From Spinacia oleracea (lineage: Eukaryota; Streptophyta; Magnoliopsida; Caryophyllales; Amaranthaceae), in NCBI RefSeq assembly GCF_020520425.1, contig NC_079492.1:3224001-3288000 (forward strand): 64,000 bases of DNA, given 5' to 3'. The notes under the pieces are model-generated. The model was given only the letters and a program-made list of their open reading frames with translations. It was not told the DNA's origin and did not search any database. Below, piece after piece: positions 12,401 to 24,223 of this stretch (within the stretch, counting starts at the first letter, position 1; every line of letters starts with the position of its first letter). Both the position numbers and the translations under genes were made by a program.

Positions 12401-12457
12401 GTCGACACTTCAAGTGATGACCCTTAAGTCAAATGTTATCACTCGGGGGCTCGTGAG

Positions 12458-13837
12458 TGTTAGGTTATGATACATATGACAATTCATAAATCATGCAGAA
12501 AAACCATTTAGCCAGGAATACATATTATTTACACATAATCATATAGCATAGTTTAGATGCATACTCTTTGTTGCGTGCCTTCCCTAGCTGCGCCCGAACC
12601 GAACAAGAACAAGTCTTTAGGACTCCAAGTGTCGTCCCTCCGTAGATAGTCCACAGCACGTCCGGATCCGCCTTAAGATTGACCAACTAGAATCGCCCTT
12701 AAGGTACTAAAGATTTTCGGCACTTATAGTCAAGAAATGTGTCTGAATTTTCTCTCAAAAACTCACTTTGAATACTTGAATTATCTATAAAATATGTGAC
12801 CCTAGGCACGTATTTATAGAGTTATGGAAAGGGTTTTGGAATCCTATTAGGATACTAATTTATTTAATTATAACCCTAATAGGACTCTAATTAAATAATC
12901 ATTATCTAATAGTTTTAGGATTTAATCACACTTTGAATCCTGATTGCTTCAGGATTCCCGCACAAGCATTGCACGAGCACCGTACACCCGCGCAAGCCTT
13001 GCGGCCCACGCTAGGCGCACAGTGCTCGGCCCATTGCTGTGCTCCCGCGCGCGCGCCCAAGGCCTTGGCTGGGCCTGGCCTTGCGCTGGGCCTGGTCAAG
13101 GCTTGGCGTGCGCTGGTGTGCGTTGGCTCGCTGGGCGACGGCCTGGCTTCGTGCTGGGCCTTCGTCTAGCGGGCCTCGTCCGATGCTAATTCGTACGATA
13201 CGCTTCCGATTAAATTCCCGATTCCGGAATTCATTTCCGATACGAACAATATTTAATATTTCCGATTCCGGAATCAATTTCCGTTTCGAACAAATATTTA
13301 ATATTTCCGTTTCCGGAATTATTTTCCGATTCCGATAATATTTCCGATTCTGACAATATTTCCGTTTTCGGCAATATTTCCGATTCTGGCAATATTTCTA
13401 TTTCCGATAATATTTTCCGATACGTACCATGTTTCCGTTTCCGGCAACATCTACGACTTGGATAATATTTATATTTCCGATACGATCCATATTTCCGTTT
13501 CCGGCAATATCATCGTTTCCGGAGTATTCATTTCTTGCCTGTGACGATCTCAGCTCCCACTGAAACCAAGATCCGTCGATTCCGAATATCCATAGATGGA
13601 GTATTTAATGCCATTAAATACTTGATCCGTTTACGTACTATTTGTGTGACCCTACGGGTTCAGTCAAGAGTAAGCTGTGGATTAATATCATTAATTCCAC
13701 TTGAACTGAAGCGGCCTCTAGCTAGGCATTCAGCTCACTTGATCTCACTGAATTATTAACTTGTTAATTAATACTGAACCGCATTTATTAGACTTAACAT
13801 AGAATGCATACTTGGACCAAGGGCATTATTTCCTTCA
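12458..13837 (-). repeat. Copia B 3' LTR (1380 bp)
   Basis: On the + strand it begins TGTTAGG and ends TCCTTCA, the reverse of the family LTR. It contains the CGGAAAT array (about 13190-13525) and a TATA-like box in reverse near 12815. It differs at several positions from LTR C (for example in the first 60 nt), so B and C are not the two ends of a single element. Confidence 0.92.
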
Positions 13838-14639
13838 GTCTCCCACTTGTCCTTAGGGACAAGTGTGCATTTCCTAATTCCTTTGTCGCTCGATGCTTGC
13901 TCTTGAACATAAGGTAAGAGTTGTCATCCTTATTATGTCCAGAGGTGTTCCTCGGTTTCAGAGTTCAACTGATCAAATAAACAGATAATCATAGCCTATG
14001 ATTCATCCGAGCACGGCCATGCATTTCACAGTTTCTAGCTCTCCGAGTGGCCTTGTACAACTTTTAAGCATCTCATCCCGATTTATGGGAGGACAATCCC
14101 AATCTTGTGATCTTGAGATTAGACTTCGTTTGATAGGTGATTACCTGAGCGTTGCCTTTATAGCCTCCTTTTACGGTGCGACGGTTGGTCAACGTCAAAG
14201 CAACCAGTTCTCAAACAAGTAATCTCAAATCACTCAGGTATTGAGGATTTAGTGTCTAATAATTTTAATGAAATTTACTTATGACAGATTTTCATCTCTT
14301 ACAGTAAAGTTTCATAGGTCTTGTCCGATACTAGTCTTCACAAAGTAAGTATCTATGCAAATGATTATGACATTGCCATGTCCACATAGTTCAAGAAACA
14401 GAACTACTAGTCATCTTGCATTCTAATCGTCTAACGTTCTCTATGCGTCCAATTTTATAGAAAACTCCGACTAGGGACCATTTTCAACCTTTGACATTCA
14501 AGTTCACTTGATAGACATTTCTTAGTCACAGGACTGGTCCTGACAGTCTATCTTGAATATATCGTTAAATTGAAGGGACTCATCATTTAATACTAAACCA
14601 AGATTAAATGGAATATGAAAATACATTTCATATATGATA

Positions 14640-17600
14640 AATGTTCAACCCCATTGTTTTACAACCATGGGCCTCAAACCCATCTTTAAAACAGTTCATG
14701 GAATTCAAAGCTATGCTTGATTTCCAGTGCTACAACGTGAGTGTTGCTTCTCACTTGTTGCATAGGTTTAGTTATCATGCTTTGCCAATCTTAATATCAT
14801 TTTCATCGAATGTTCTTCGAGATATGATGATAAGATCTTTTCGAGTTTGTTTATTATGTGATCTAGTCTTTCTTACTTTGATGGTGGTTTTACTCATTTT
14901 GCAATGAAGAACCATCAAGTTAGCAGACGTTTTTCTTGCTTCAAGAGTGGTTCTACGCATTTTTCAATGAAGAACCATCAAGCCAGCAGATAGGTGATCT
15001 ACCCAAGTTCAGTGAAGAACTTTAAACAACCCTGTTTTATTGCTTCTTAGGCAATAATCACTTTTACTTCAACTGTATAGGTTGCTAGTGATGCTTTGTT
15101 TGGATTTACCTATCCAAGCAGTTCATAGATATGTGGAAGACTCTCCAACTATATCTTAGAACATAGAAATTATTATTTTAATTTCCCACGCAACAACTCA
15201 TGGTCTCCAATCCATGTTGCCATTTCAAAACACGATGCTCTATAGCTCGTCCTTATCAATGGTTAACTCCAAAGGGTCTTGCTTGATCCTTTGCCAGTGT
15301 GTATGCGTGTAGCATCAATATTTAGCATATCTTTATTTCCTTGAATCAAGAACTATTCCTATGTACCTTTTCAAGTACCATAAGTATTCTTGATCTCAAT
15401 CTAGTTGATCTTTACTTAGATCAATAGAGATTGGTATATGTTCGTCATGGCTAAAGTCATACGATACGTTTTTGGCGATCCTCATATTATATCATACATG
15501 ATAAATTCTTTTGCAGAATAATTCCCAATTGAATTCTATTCATGTAACTTTAGCTCATCTAGTTTCAGTAGATACTAAATCCAGCTAAATTCTTTGACAT
15601 ATAATATAGGTTTAAGAATCTTACTTAGATTCTTTGATGTTTAACTCAGTAAATGCTTATACATAGTTCAAACATCCTTTACTTAGATTTATTCATATGG
15701 GTCGAATATCTCCAATGGAGTCTTTCGTGTTTGATTTAGTAAATGCCATTACTTAATCCAAAACAATATCATAAGATCTTTGTAAATAGATCTTAATACC
15801 CAGTATGTACTAAGTTTCGCCATGGTCCATCATTGATGAATAATTTCAAATCTAAGTCATTAGCATTTGAATGTTATTTCACAATAGAGAGATATGTGTG
15901 TGATACACATAGGACCAATTAAGTTTTACGTATTCCCACTAAACTTCTTATATATCTATAAGAATCATGTATATTTTATGAAACTAAAATACTTATTAGC
16001 TTCACTAAAATACAATTCCAATTCCCAATTGCTTGCTTAAATCTGTACTTAGATTTCCTAAGCTTGCATTCATTTCAAGCATTATTTGGATCCACAAATC
16101 CTATGACATGCCATGTACATAGTTTTCTTCCAACATTTGATTAAGGAATATGTTTTGTCATCCAATTGCCATATGTACCAATATGCAATCATTGCTTGAT
16201 TTATAGACTTGAGCATTACGATTATGCATGAGGTTTCAACACAATCCATGTCATGAATTTGCTTGTAACCTTTAGCAACTAATCTAGCTTTGCGTGTGAA
16301 CACAATTTCATGTTTGATGGTTTTTATCCTTAAAACAAACTTGCAATTAATAGGTGTGAAACTATTCTTGCAAATCAACAAAATTTTAATTTTGTCATCA
16401 AAACATTGAGTATGTTTTATGGCCTTTAACCATCTAAAACATTTGAGTCTATATATGGCCTTTAACCATTTTAGGGAATCTGGGTTTCGTCATAGCTTTC
16501 TTACAGGTCACAAACTCATTAATCTACATGATAATAGTTTGATTGTAAGTTGTAGGTTTCTTCACTATCTAATAGAAGAATTGCATAGTTTCAGTGACCT
16601 GAACTCCATGTTTCTTCACTATCCAATAGAAGAATATCATAGTTCCAGTGACTTGAACTCTATGCCTACTTTGGGTATAGAACATCAAACAAATAGAATA
16701 TCAATAGCCACTTAAAAGTCCTTTGAATATTCTGTTCTCCTTGAAGCACTTGTAAAGTCTTCTAAGAGATGTCTATTCTTTAAAGCCACTTCTAAAGTCC
16801 TTAAAGAATACGTGTTCGGATTTTCTAAAGAACTTCGAAAAGCCTCCGGAATGTCCGTTTATGTTTGTTGTTCGCCTCGAAGACTTTCGAGGTCTATTTT
16901 CTCCCACTTGTCATTTTGGAAACGGATCTCCAAAAGGACATTATTTCGAGCAAACAAACATTATGTTCTCAAAAATTCGTGGTAGAAACAATACACTTGT
17001 GTCTCATTTGAATAAATCATAATGAAACATATATCTATACTTGGGACTTAGTTTGTCGAATGACAAACACTAAGCTCCCACTGAGTTTTGCAACTCTCTA
17101 GATATATTTTATGAAAATTTATTCTGAAATTACTTTTCAATAGCTTAGACGAATTTGGTTTAGTTTGGTGGTAGTTGAGCATTTTGTTTTAGAAATTATA
17201 GGAAAAGTCTTTATGATTCATCATTAATCGAATCAAGTACTAATTGACTTCGATTATTCCAACTAAGATATGTCATATCTTATAGACCTGGATTGTGAAA
17301 TTACAACACTCAATCATTGTTGATCATATTGGGTCTCAAGTAATCATCAACATGATCTAACCTAGATCTTTATGATTTCTTGCCAAGTGGATTTTATACT
17401 TCTGAATCTTTGAACTAGCCAAACAGATTCAACTTATATCACATTTGAGTAAATAAACCTACATTCACTCAAATCCATGTGAAATAATAAAGTCATAAAA
17501 TCTTTCTTTTGCTTTGAACTCTATTGTCTAGGCGTTCTAACAATAGTTCATATCTTTTGTTACTTTCAACAAGTAAGACTAGTCGTCTTAAATTGATCTA

Positions 17601-18600
17601 ATGAACTTTCAAAAGTCCATCAAAATAGAGCTTTTGAATGTTAACTTGTTGATATGGTCTAAGCAACAATGCCAAAGATTAGTGGAACTCAAATCAAGGG
17701 GTTGATTTGAACCTAGTAAAGTTCTTTAAAGAGTTGTTTGTTTTAATCAAGCATATTGACTCAACCTGTAATTGACCATTTCATTCAAATAAACAAACAT
17801 TGTTTTTGTTTTTCTTGAATGTGAGTCTTTCTGTGTTTGAAAACAGAAATTTAGGTATGTTGATTATGGAACAAAATAGCCATTAAGTTCCAGCCTTTGA
17901 AAGGACTTAAAACAAACTAGATGACCCTACAACTAATGTAGCATTGCCATGCTTCATTTCCCACTTGTAGGTCATTAGTGTATCCTAGCTTCCATTGTTT
18001 GAGTTATTACCGAAGTAAGAACCTCAAGAGGTATATGATACCAAGGAAGTTTGATTGCTAGGTCACTTCTCTTTAAACATAAACTTATAGGTAGAAACGG
18101 AATCGTAAATTCCTTTCATTCGTTCCTCGTTTTCCTATTTCTTGTACCCTTTCTTATAGTCTTAAGAACTGATTTCTTTAGTGTTGACTTTTATACTTTG
18201 TTAGACATGTCCAATGTCACCAACAAGGTTTTTACCATTTTAATTTATGTTGAATATTTTGCTTCAACTAGATGATCTTACCAGAAGCTTCTAAAGCTCT
18301 CTAAGCATCGATCTATTCGAATGTCTAGGGACTAGACTCATTCGAGAATTAAATGGACAAAGATGTTTAGGTTGTTAACCATTGGTAAAGCTGAGCGTTT
18401 AAGCTCAATGCTTTATGATCTCAAAACTACAGTGTATTTTGAATTCATAAGCACCAATTGGTTTGCCATTCGATTTTGATACTCGAAATCAACCATAAAA
18501 GTCGCTATAAGAAACGTACATTTTAAATTGCTCACTTTCTCTCATTTCCGTGAATCGTTCTTGGATTCACTACCAATCGAGGAAATTTACTGTTACCTTT
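14640..18600 (-). pseudogene. Decayed copia gag-pol relic of element B
   Basis: This is the reverse-strand counterpart of the relic in A. The clearest piece is the reverse-transcriptase stretch at 16082-16381, with KARLVAKGYKQIHDMDC. Protease-region similarity is near 17950-17980 and post-integrase similarity near 16850-16910. Every domain is broken by stops. There are no intact catalytic motifs, so the element needs enzymes from elsewhere. Borders are approximate. Confidence 0.8.
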
Positions 18601-20072
18601 CTAAAAGGATTTATTGCAGTGCAAGATATTTAATTATAAACAATAATTAAATCATACATTGAAGCATGCAAAGTCTAAACATTTATCATGAATAATAACT
18701 TGAAAATGAAAGCAATCATGCAATTTAAACAAGTCATTAGCATTTTATTCGAATTATGTGTTCCGGCAGGTGTGAATAAAATGATTCCAAGACCCTAAAA
18801 CCATTGAAGAATTAAGCACAGTTTGTCGACTCAATTCTAAAACATTTTAGGTAAGCAAAAGCCTTTTTGCTAATAGTCTAGAAACTACTCTTGGTTGATA
18901 GGTACGTCTAAGAACTTATTAGGTAAACCTATCGATTTTGCCACGACATAAAAGGACTCCTTACTTATATCGTTGAGTTTCACCAAAACTAACATGTACT
19001 CACAATTATTTGTGTACCTTGCCCCTTTAGGACCAATAAGTAACACCTCGCTGAGCGAAAACTATTACTAGATTGATGTAAAGGATATCCAAGCAAGTGT
19101 ATATTTTGGCATGGCACCTTTTAACTCAATTTTTAAGTTTGGAACTTAAGGCTCTTACTATGTTGGTTAGATTTTAAGTGAACTAAAATCCTTAATCATG
19201 CAACATAATCAAGCCACAATCTCATGCATAATTAAGACATATTTTAAGCAATAAATAACTTAAAGCATGCATAAGATAAATGTGATCTAGTATGGCCCGA
19301 CTTCATCTTGAAGCTTTAACTTCAAAGTCCGTCTTGAAAATCTCCGTGGGAGGCACCATTTTCTTCAAATAGGATAAGCTATAATTAAAACTAATTACAA
19401 CTATTTGATGGTACGCAGACCATATTTGAATTGAAAAACAACTTTGGTACTTTAGACCAATTACATTCAAATTAATGGTACGCAGACCATATTTTCTATC
19501 CTATTTGGGCCATACCAGTCACTTCATAACCTGCAAAACAGTACATATACAATATATACCATTCACCCATTCATTATCATGAATGGCCCACATAGCTGGT
19601 TAGTAAAACACATTATGCATCACGTAAACATTTGCAGCAATTAATCAAGGGCACCAATAATCTACCAATTATTCAGTCCTTATTAATTCTAATCAAGTTG
19701 TTTTAACCTTAAGGATTTGTAGACCTAATCATGAGTTTATGACTAAAAGGGCTCCCACTTAAACCAATAAATTTATATGCTTTACTAATTTTAAACATAA
19801 AAATGTATTTCTAGTCTAACCGGAAACATAAAAATTTAATTAAAATTTAAAGCTCATATGAATTTATAATTGAATCCAAAAAGTTTAATTTAATTTCAGT
19901 CGTATTTAAATTAATTCATGATTTTAATTTTAGTAAAATAATTAGAATAAATAAAATTTATTATAATTACAATATTCAAAATTAAAATCCAAGAAAATAA
20001 TTTAAATTATTAATTTTTTAAAAAATTAAAATTACATAAACTGAAAATTTCAAATTAAACATTCAAAACGAT

Positions 20073-20690
20073 CTAATCGCAACGCAAACACCCTACGCAT
20101 CGCACGCCCATGGGCCACACGCATACAGCCATCGCTGGCCATGTGCGCGCAGCCCATGCGCTCGTCGCATAGCTGCTGCATCTTCCCATCCCAAGCCATC
20201 GCACAAGTGGTGCTCGCTGCGCGCGCGCCAGCGCTCGACGCACGCGAGCCATCGCTCGCTGTGCGCGCTCGCCAGCGCTTGCTGCGCGCGCTCCAGCGCA
20301 TGATGCACGCGAGCCATCGCTAGCTGTGCGCGAGCAATTGCGCGCGATCAACGCTGGGCGCAGCGATCGTGGCACGCGAGCTTGCGCTCGCTGCGCGCGA
20401 GGCTGCGCGCGCTTGCGCGAGGCAGTGCGCGTTGTGGCGCAGCTCGCTTGCTGCCCACACGCGACTGCCATGCATTGCATTCGCCCATGCCCATTCATCC
20501 ATAGCTCGTGGCCCACGACACAAGGCAGGGCTGCTGCCTTGTGCTCGTGCACCATGCCCCTGCTCATTGCATTCGTGCCGCACGGGCGACGAGCTCCCTT
20601 GCTCGTCGTCGCATGCCCGCACTATACAACACCCCTTAAGGGTAACACGAAGCGTCCATTGCTTTGTGCGTGCAAGTTATATGAACGAAT
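20073..20690 (-). repeat. GC-rich leader block of element B
   Basis: A roughly 620-nt GC-rich island made of imperfect repeats such as CGCGAGCCATCGCTCGCTGTGCGC. It includes the conserved hairpin (about 20586-20607) and palindrome CCCTTAAGGG (about 20633-20643) of the leader. All overlapping open frames encode low-complexity Ala/Arg/Ser-rich chains and are treated as artefacts of composition. Confidence 0.75.
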
Positions 20691-21363
20691 CGCATAAAAA
20701 TTTAAAATTTATATTTAAAATTAATGACAAATTAATAAATAATATTAATTTCATAATTTTAGGGCGAAAAATCGAAAATTTATTATTCAATTGATTTCCG
20801 ATTATTATGGATTCAAGCCTAGGTCATAAAAATTTAAAATTTAACATAAATTTACAATTTTTATGGTGGTTTTTAATCATAGGTTTTTAATTAAATTATA
20901 ATTAATTATGAAAATCAAATTAATTCTAAATTATTCTAATTTTCAACAAATTAATCATAATTACAAATTAGATTGCATAATTAACAAGGCTAGGCATTCA
21001 AACTTGTTAAACATATACAGTAGGTCAATCAAAAATTCAAGATTTATCAACAAGAATCGCAAATATTTAATTTAACATCTTAAATTTACGAAATTTTGCA
21101 TTCGAAAAACTAAAACCTTCGAAAAGTCATAGTTAGGCTTCGAATTTGAGAATTTTAGAATGCCTTTTACATGCGGAATTGACACAAAAATCACTCGATT
21201 TGGATGAGTAACGAAGAAACTGCCGAAAAACTGCGTACGTATAATTAAATAAACGCAATTTGCAATTAATTAACAATTACGAAAATTAATCACCCCTTTT
21301 AATTCTTGCAAATTTGTAATATTTAACCATGTTCATGCAATTTAGATTATGAAAATAATAAGA

Positions 21364-21464
21364 GGCTCGTGATACCACTGTTAGGTTATGATACATATGA
21401 TACATACCACTGACGGTTTTACATACCACATATGTATCATAACCTAACAGTGGTATCACGAGCC
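21364..21464. other. Head-to-head junction of elements B and C
   Basis: From left to right: reverse primer site of B (21364-21377); 22 nt of LTR end (21379-21400); 28-nt spacer (21401-21428) starting TACATACCACTGACGG; 21 nt of LTR end (21429-21449); primer site of C (21451-21464). Both LTR stubs stop at the same palindromic hexamer CATATG. The spacer carries TACATACCA at its start and again at its end. Confidence 0.88.
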
Positions 21465-22139
21465 TCTTATTATTTTCATAATCTAAATTGCATGAACATG
21501 GTTAAATATTACAAATTTGCAAGAATTAAAAGGGGTGATTAATTTTCGTAATTGTTAATTAATTGCAAATTGCGTTTATTTAATTATACGTACGCAGTTT
21601 TTCGGCAGTTTCTTCGTTACTCATCCAAATCGAGTGATTTTTGTGTCAATTCCGCATGTAAAAGGCATTCTAAAATTCTCAAATTCGAAGCCTAACTATG
21701 ACTTTTCGAAGGTTTTAGTTTTTCGAATGCAAAATTTCGTAAATTTAAGATGTTAAATTAAATATTTGCGATTCTTGTTGATAAATCTTGAATTTTTGAT
21801 TGACCTACTGTATATGTTTAACAAGTTTGAATGCCTAGCCTTGTTAATTATGCAATCTAATTTGTAATTATGATTAATTTGTTGAAAATTAGAATAATTT
21901 AGAATTAATTTGATTTTCATAATTAATTATAATTTAATTAGATACCTATGATTAAAAACCACCATAAAAATTGTAAATTTATGATAAATTTTAAATTTTT
22001 ATGACCTAGACTTGAATCCATGTTAATCGAAAATCAATTGAATAATAAATTTTCGATTTTTCGACCTAAAATTATGAAATTAATATTAATTTATTAATTT
22101 GTCATTAATTTTAAATATAAATTTTTTAAATTTTATGCG

Positions 22140-22790
22140 ACTCGTTCATATAACTTGCACGCACAAAGCAATGGACGCTACGTGTTACCCTTAAGGGGTG
22201 TTGTATAGTGCGGGCATGCGACGACGAGCAAGGGAGCTCGTCGCCCATGCGGCACGAATGCAATGAGCAAGGGCATGGTGCACGAGCACAAGGCAGCAGC
22301 CCTGCCTTGTGTCGTGGGCTATGAGCTATGGACGAATGGGCATGGGCGAAGGCAAGGCACGGCAGTCGCGTGTGGGCAGCAAGCGAGCTGCGCCACAACG
22401 CGCACTGCCTCGCGCAAGCGCGCGCAGCCTCGCGCGCAGCGAGCGCAAGCTCGCGTGCCACGAGTGCTGCGCCCAGCGTCGATGCCGCGCGCAGCGAGCG
22501 CTGGCTCGCACCAAGCGAGCGCGCACAGCATGCGCTGGCGAGTGCACGAAGCGAGCGCTGGCTCGCTTGCATCGAGCGCTGGCGCGCGCGCAGCGAGCAC
22601 ATGCTCGCGTGCATCGAGCGCTGGCGCGCGCGCAGCGGGCACCAGCTCGCGCGATTGCTTGCGAAGGGTAGAAGCAGCAGCTATGCGACGCAACGCATGG
22701 GCTGCGCGCACATGGCCAGCGATGGCTATGTGCGTGTGGCCCATGGGCGTGCGATGCGTAGGGTGTTTGCGTTGCGATTAGATCGTTTTG
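22140..22790 (+). repeat. GC-rich leader block of element C with minisatellite
   Basis: A 650-nt GC-rich island in the leader. The segment 22480-22660 contains tandem units around CGAGCGCTGGCGCGCGCGCAG spaced by CATGCTCGCGTGCAT-type sequence. The leader palindrome lies at about 22189-22198 and the hairpin at about 22222-22243. The long overlapping frames in all directions are Ala/Arg-rich and low complexity, so they are not called as genes. Confidence 0.78.
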
Positions 22791-24223
22791 AAATTTTAAT
22801 TTGAAATTTTCAGTTTACGTAATTTTAATTAATTTTAAAATTAATAATTTGAATTATTTTCTTGGATTTTAATTTTGAATATTGTAATTATAATAAATTT
22901 TAATTATTCTAATTATTTTACTAAAATTAAAATCATGAATTAATTTAAATACGACTGAAATTAAATTAAAACTTTTTGGATTCAATTATAAATTTATATG
23001 AGCTTTAAATTTTAATTAAATTTGTATGTTTCCGGTTAGACTAGAAATACATTTTTATGTTTAAAATTAGTAAAGCATATGAATTTATTGGTTTGAGTGG
23101 GAGCCCCTTTTAGTCATAAACTCTTGATTAGGTCTACAAATCCTTAAGGTTAAAACAACTTGATTAGAATTAATAAGGACTGAATAATTGGTAGATTATT
23201 GGTGCCCTTGATTAATTGCTGCAAATGTTTACGTGGTGCATAATGTGTTTTACTAACCAGCTATGTGGGCCATTCATGATAATGAATGGGTGAATGGTAT
23301 ATATTGTATATGTACTGTTTTGCAGGTTATGAAGTGACTAGTATGGCCCAAATAGGATAGAAAATATGGTCTGCGTACCATTAATTTGAATGTAATTGGT
23401 CTAAAGTACCAAAGTCGTTTTTTTTTCAATTCAAATATGGTCTGCATACCATCAAATAGTTGTAATTAGTTTTAATTATAGCTTATCCTATTTGAAGAAA
23501 ATGGTGCCTCCCACGGAGATTTTCAAGACGGACTTTGAAGTCAAAGCTTCAAGATGAAGTCGGGCCATACTAGATCACATTTATCTTATGCATGTTTTAA
23601 GTTATTTATTGCTTTTAAATATGTCTTAAAATGCATGAGATCAAAAGCTTAATTATGTTGCATGATTAAGGATTTTAGTTCACTTAAAATCTAACCAACA
23701 TAGTAAGAGCCTTAAGTTCCAAACTTAAAAATTGAGTTAAAAGGTGCCATGCCAAAATATACACTTGCTTGGATATCCTTTACATCAATCTAGTAATAGT
23801 TTTCGCTCAGCGAGGTGTTACTTATTGGTCCTAAAGGGGCAAGGTACACAAATAATTGTGAGTACATGTTAGTTTTGGTGAAACTCAACGATATAAGTAA
23901 GGAGTCCTTTTATGTCGTGGCAAAATCGATAGGTTTACCTAATAAGTTCTTAGACGTACCTATCAACCAAGAATAGTTTCTAGACTATTAGCAAAAGGCT
24001 TTTGCTTACCTAAGATGTTTTAGGATTAAGTCGACAAACTGTGCTTAGTTCTTCAATGATTTTAGGATCTTGGAATCATTTTATTCACACCTGCCGGAAC
24101 ACATAACTTGAATAAAATGCTTAATAAACATTGAATTATGCATGTATGCTAGAATTTAAGTTTATTAAGAGAAACTGTGAATGGTTATTTATTTGTTTAT
24201 TCTTTTCAATAGTAGTTTTAAAT

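Larger units (their letters stand above)
7915..12457. repeat. Unclassified repetitive segment between elements A and B
   Basis: Apart from one gene-derived exon (8035-8334) and short tandem repeats (11700-12400), no coding sequence is recognised. Phrases such as GGGGGCTCG and the GCGCCCAGCTGGGCGC-type repeats near 8590-8640 resemble non-coding parts of plant Gypsy (Tat/Ogre-like) elements. This may therefore be the LTR/UTR of such an element cut by the insertions of A and of the B-C composite. No LTR ends, primer site or target duplication could be fixed. Confidence 0.45.
12458..21400 (-). mobile_element. Copia element B, non-autonomous, 5' LTR almost lost
   Basis: Read on the minus strand: 22 nt of 5' LTR (21379-21400), primer-binding site (21364-21377), AT-rich leader with a GC-rich block, degenerate gag-pol relic, polypurine tract (13838 onwards) and a complete 3' LTR (12458-13837). 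The relic is of the same type as in A, including the same broken reverse-transcriptase stretch. The first part of the leader instead matches C: both lack a roughly 36-nt stretch present in A at about 433-468, and both share base changes near 300 and 323. B is thus either a mosaic or a cousin of both. Confidence 0.87.

Noticed and set aside
12444..12457. GGCTCGTGA next to the left end of B resembles the reverse primer site, hinting at a second junction
   Set aside because: Only nine bases match and the phrase CTCGGGGGCTCGTG is also common in plant Gypsy sequences. Chance is the simpler explanation.
20050..20800. Many long overlapping open frames on both strands with Ala/Arg/Ser-rich products
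   Set aside because: They arise from GC-rich repeats lacking stops in all frames. There is no domain, no conservation in frame between copies, and they lie inside a retroelement leader.
22126..22804. Frames of up to 172 codons in the GC block of element C
   Set aside because: Same reason: composition-driven low-complexity frames, different in each copy.
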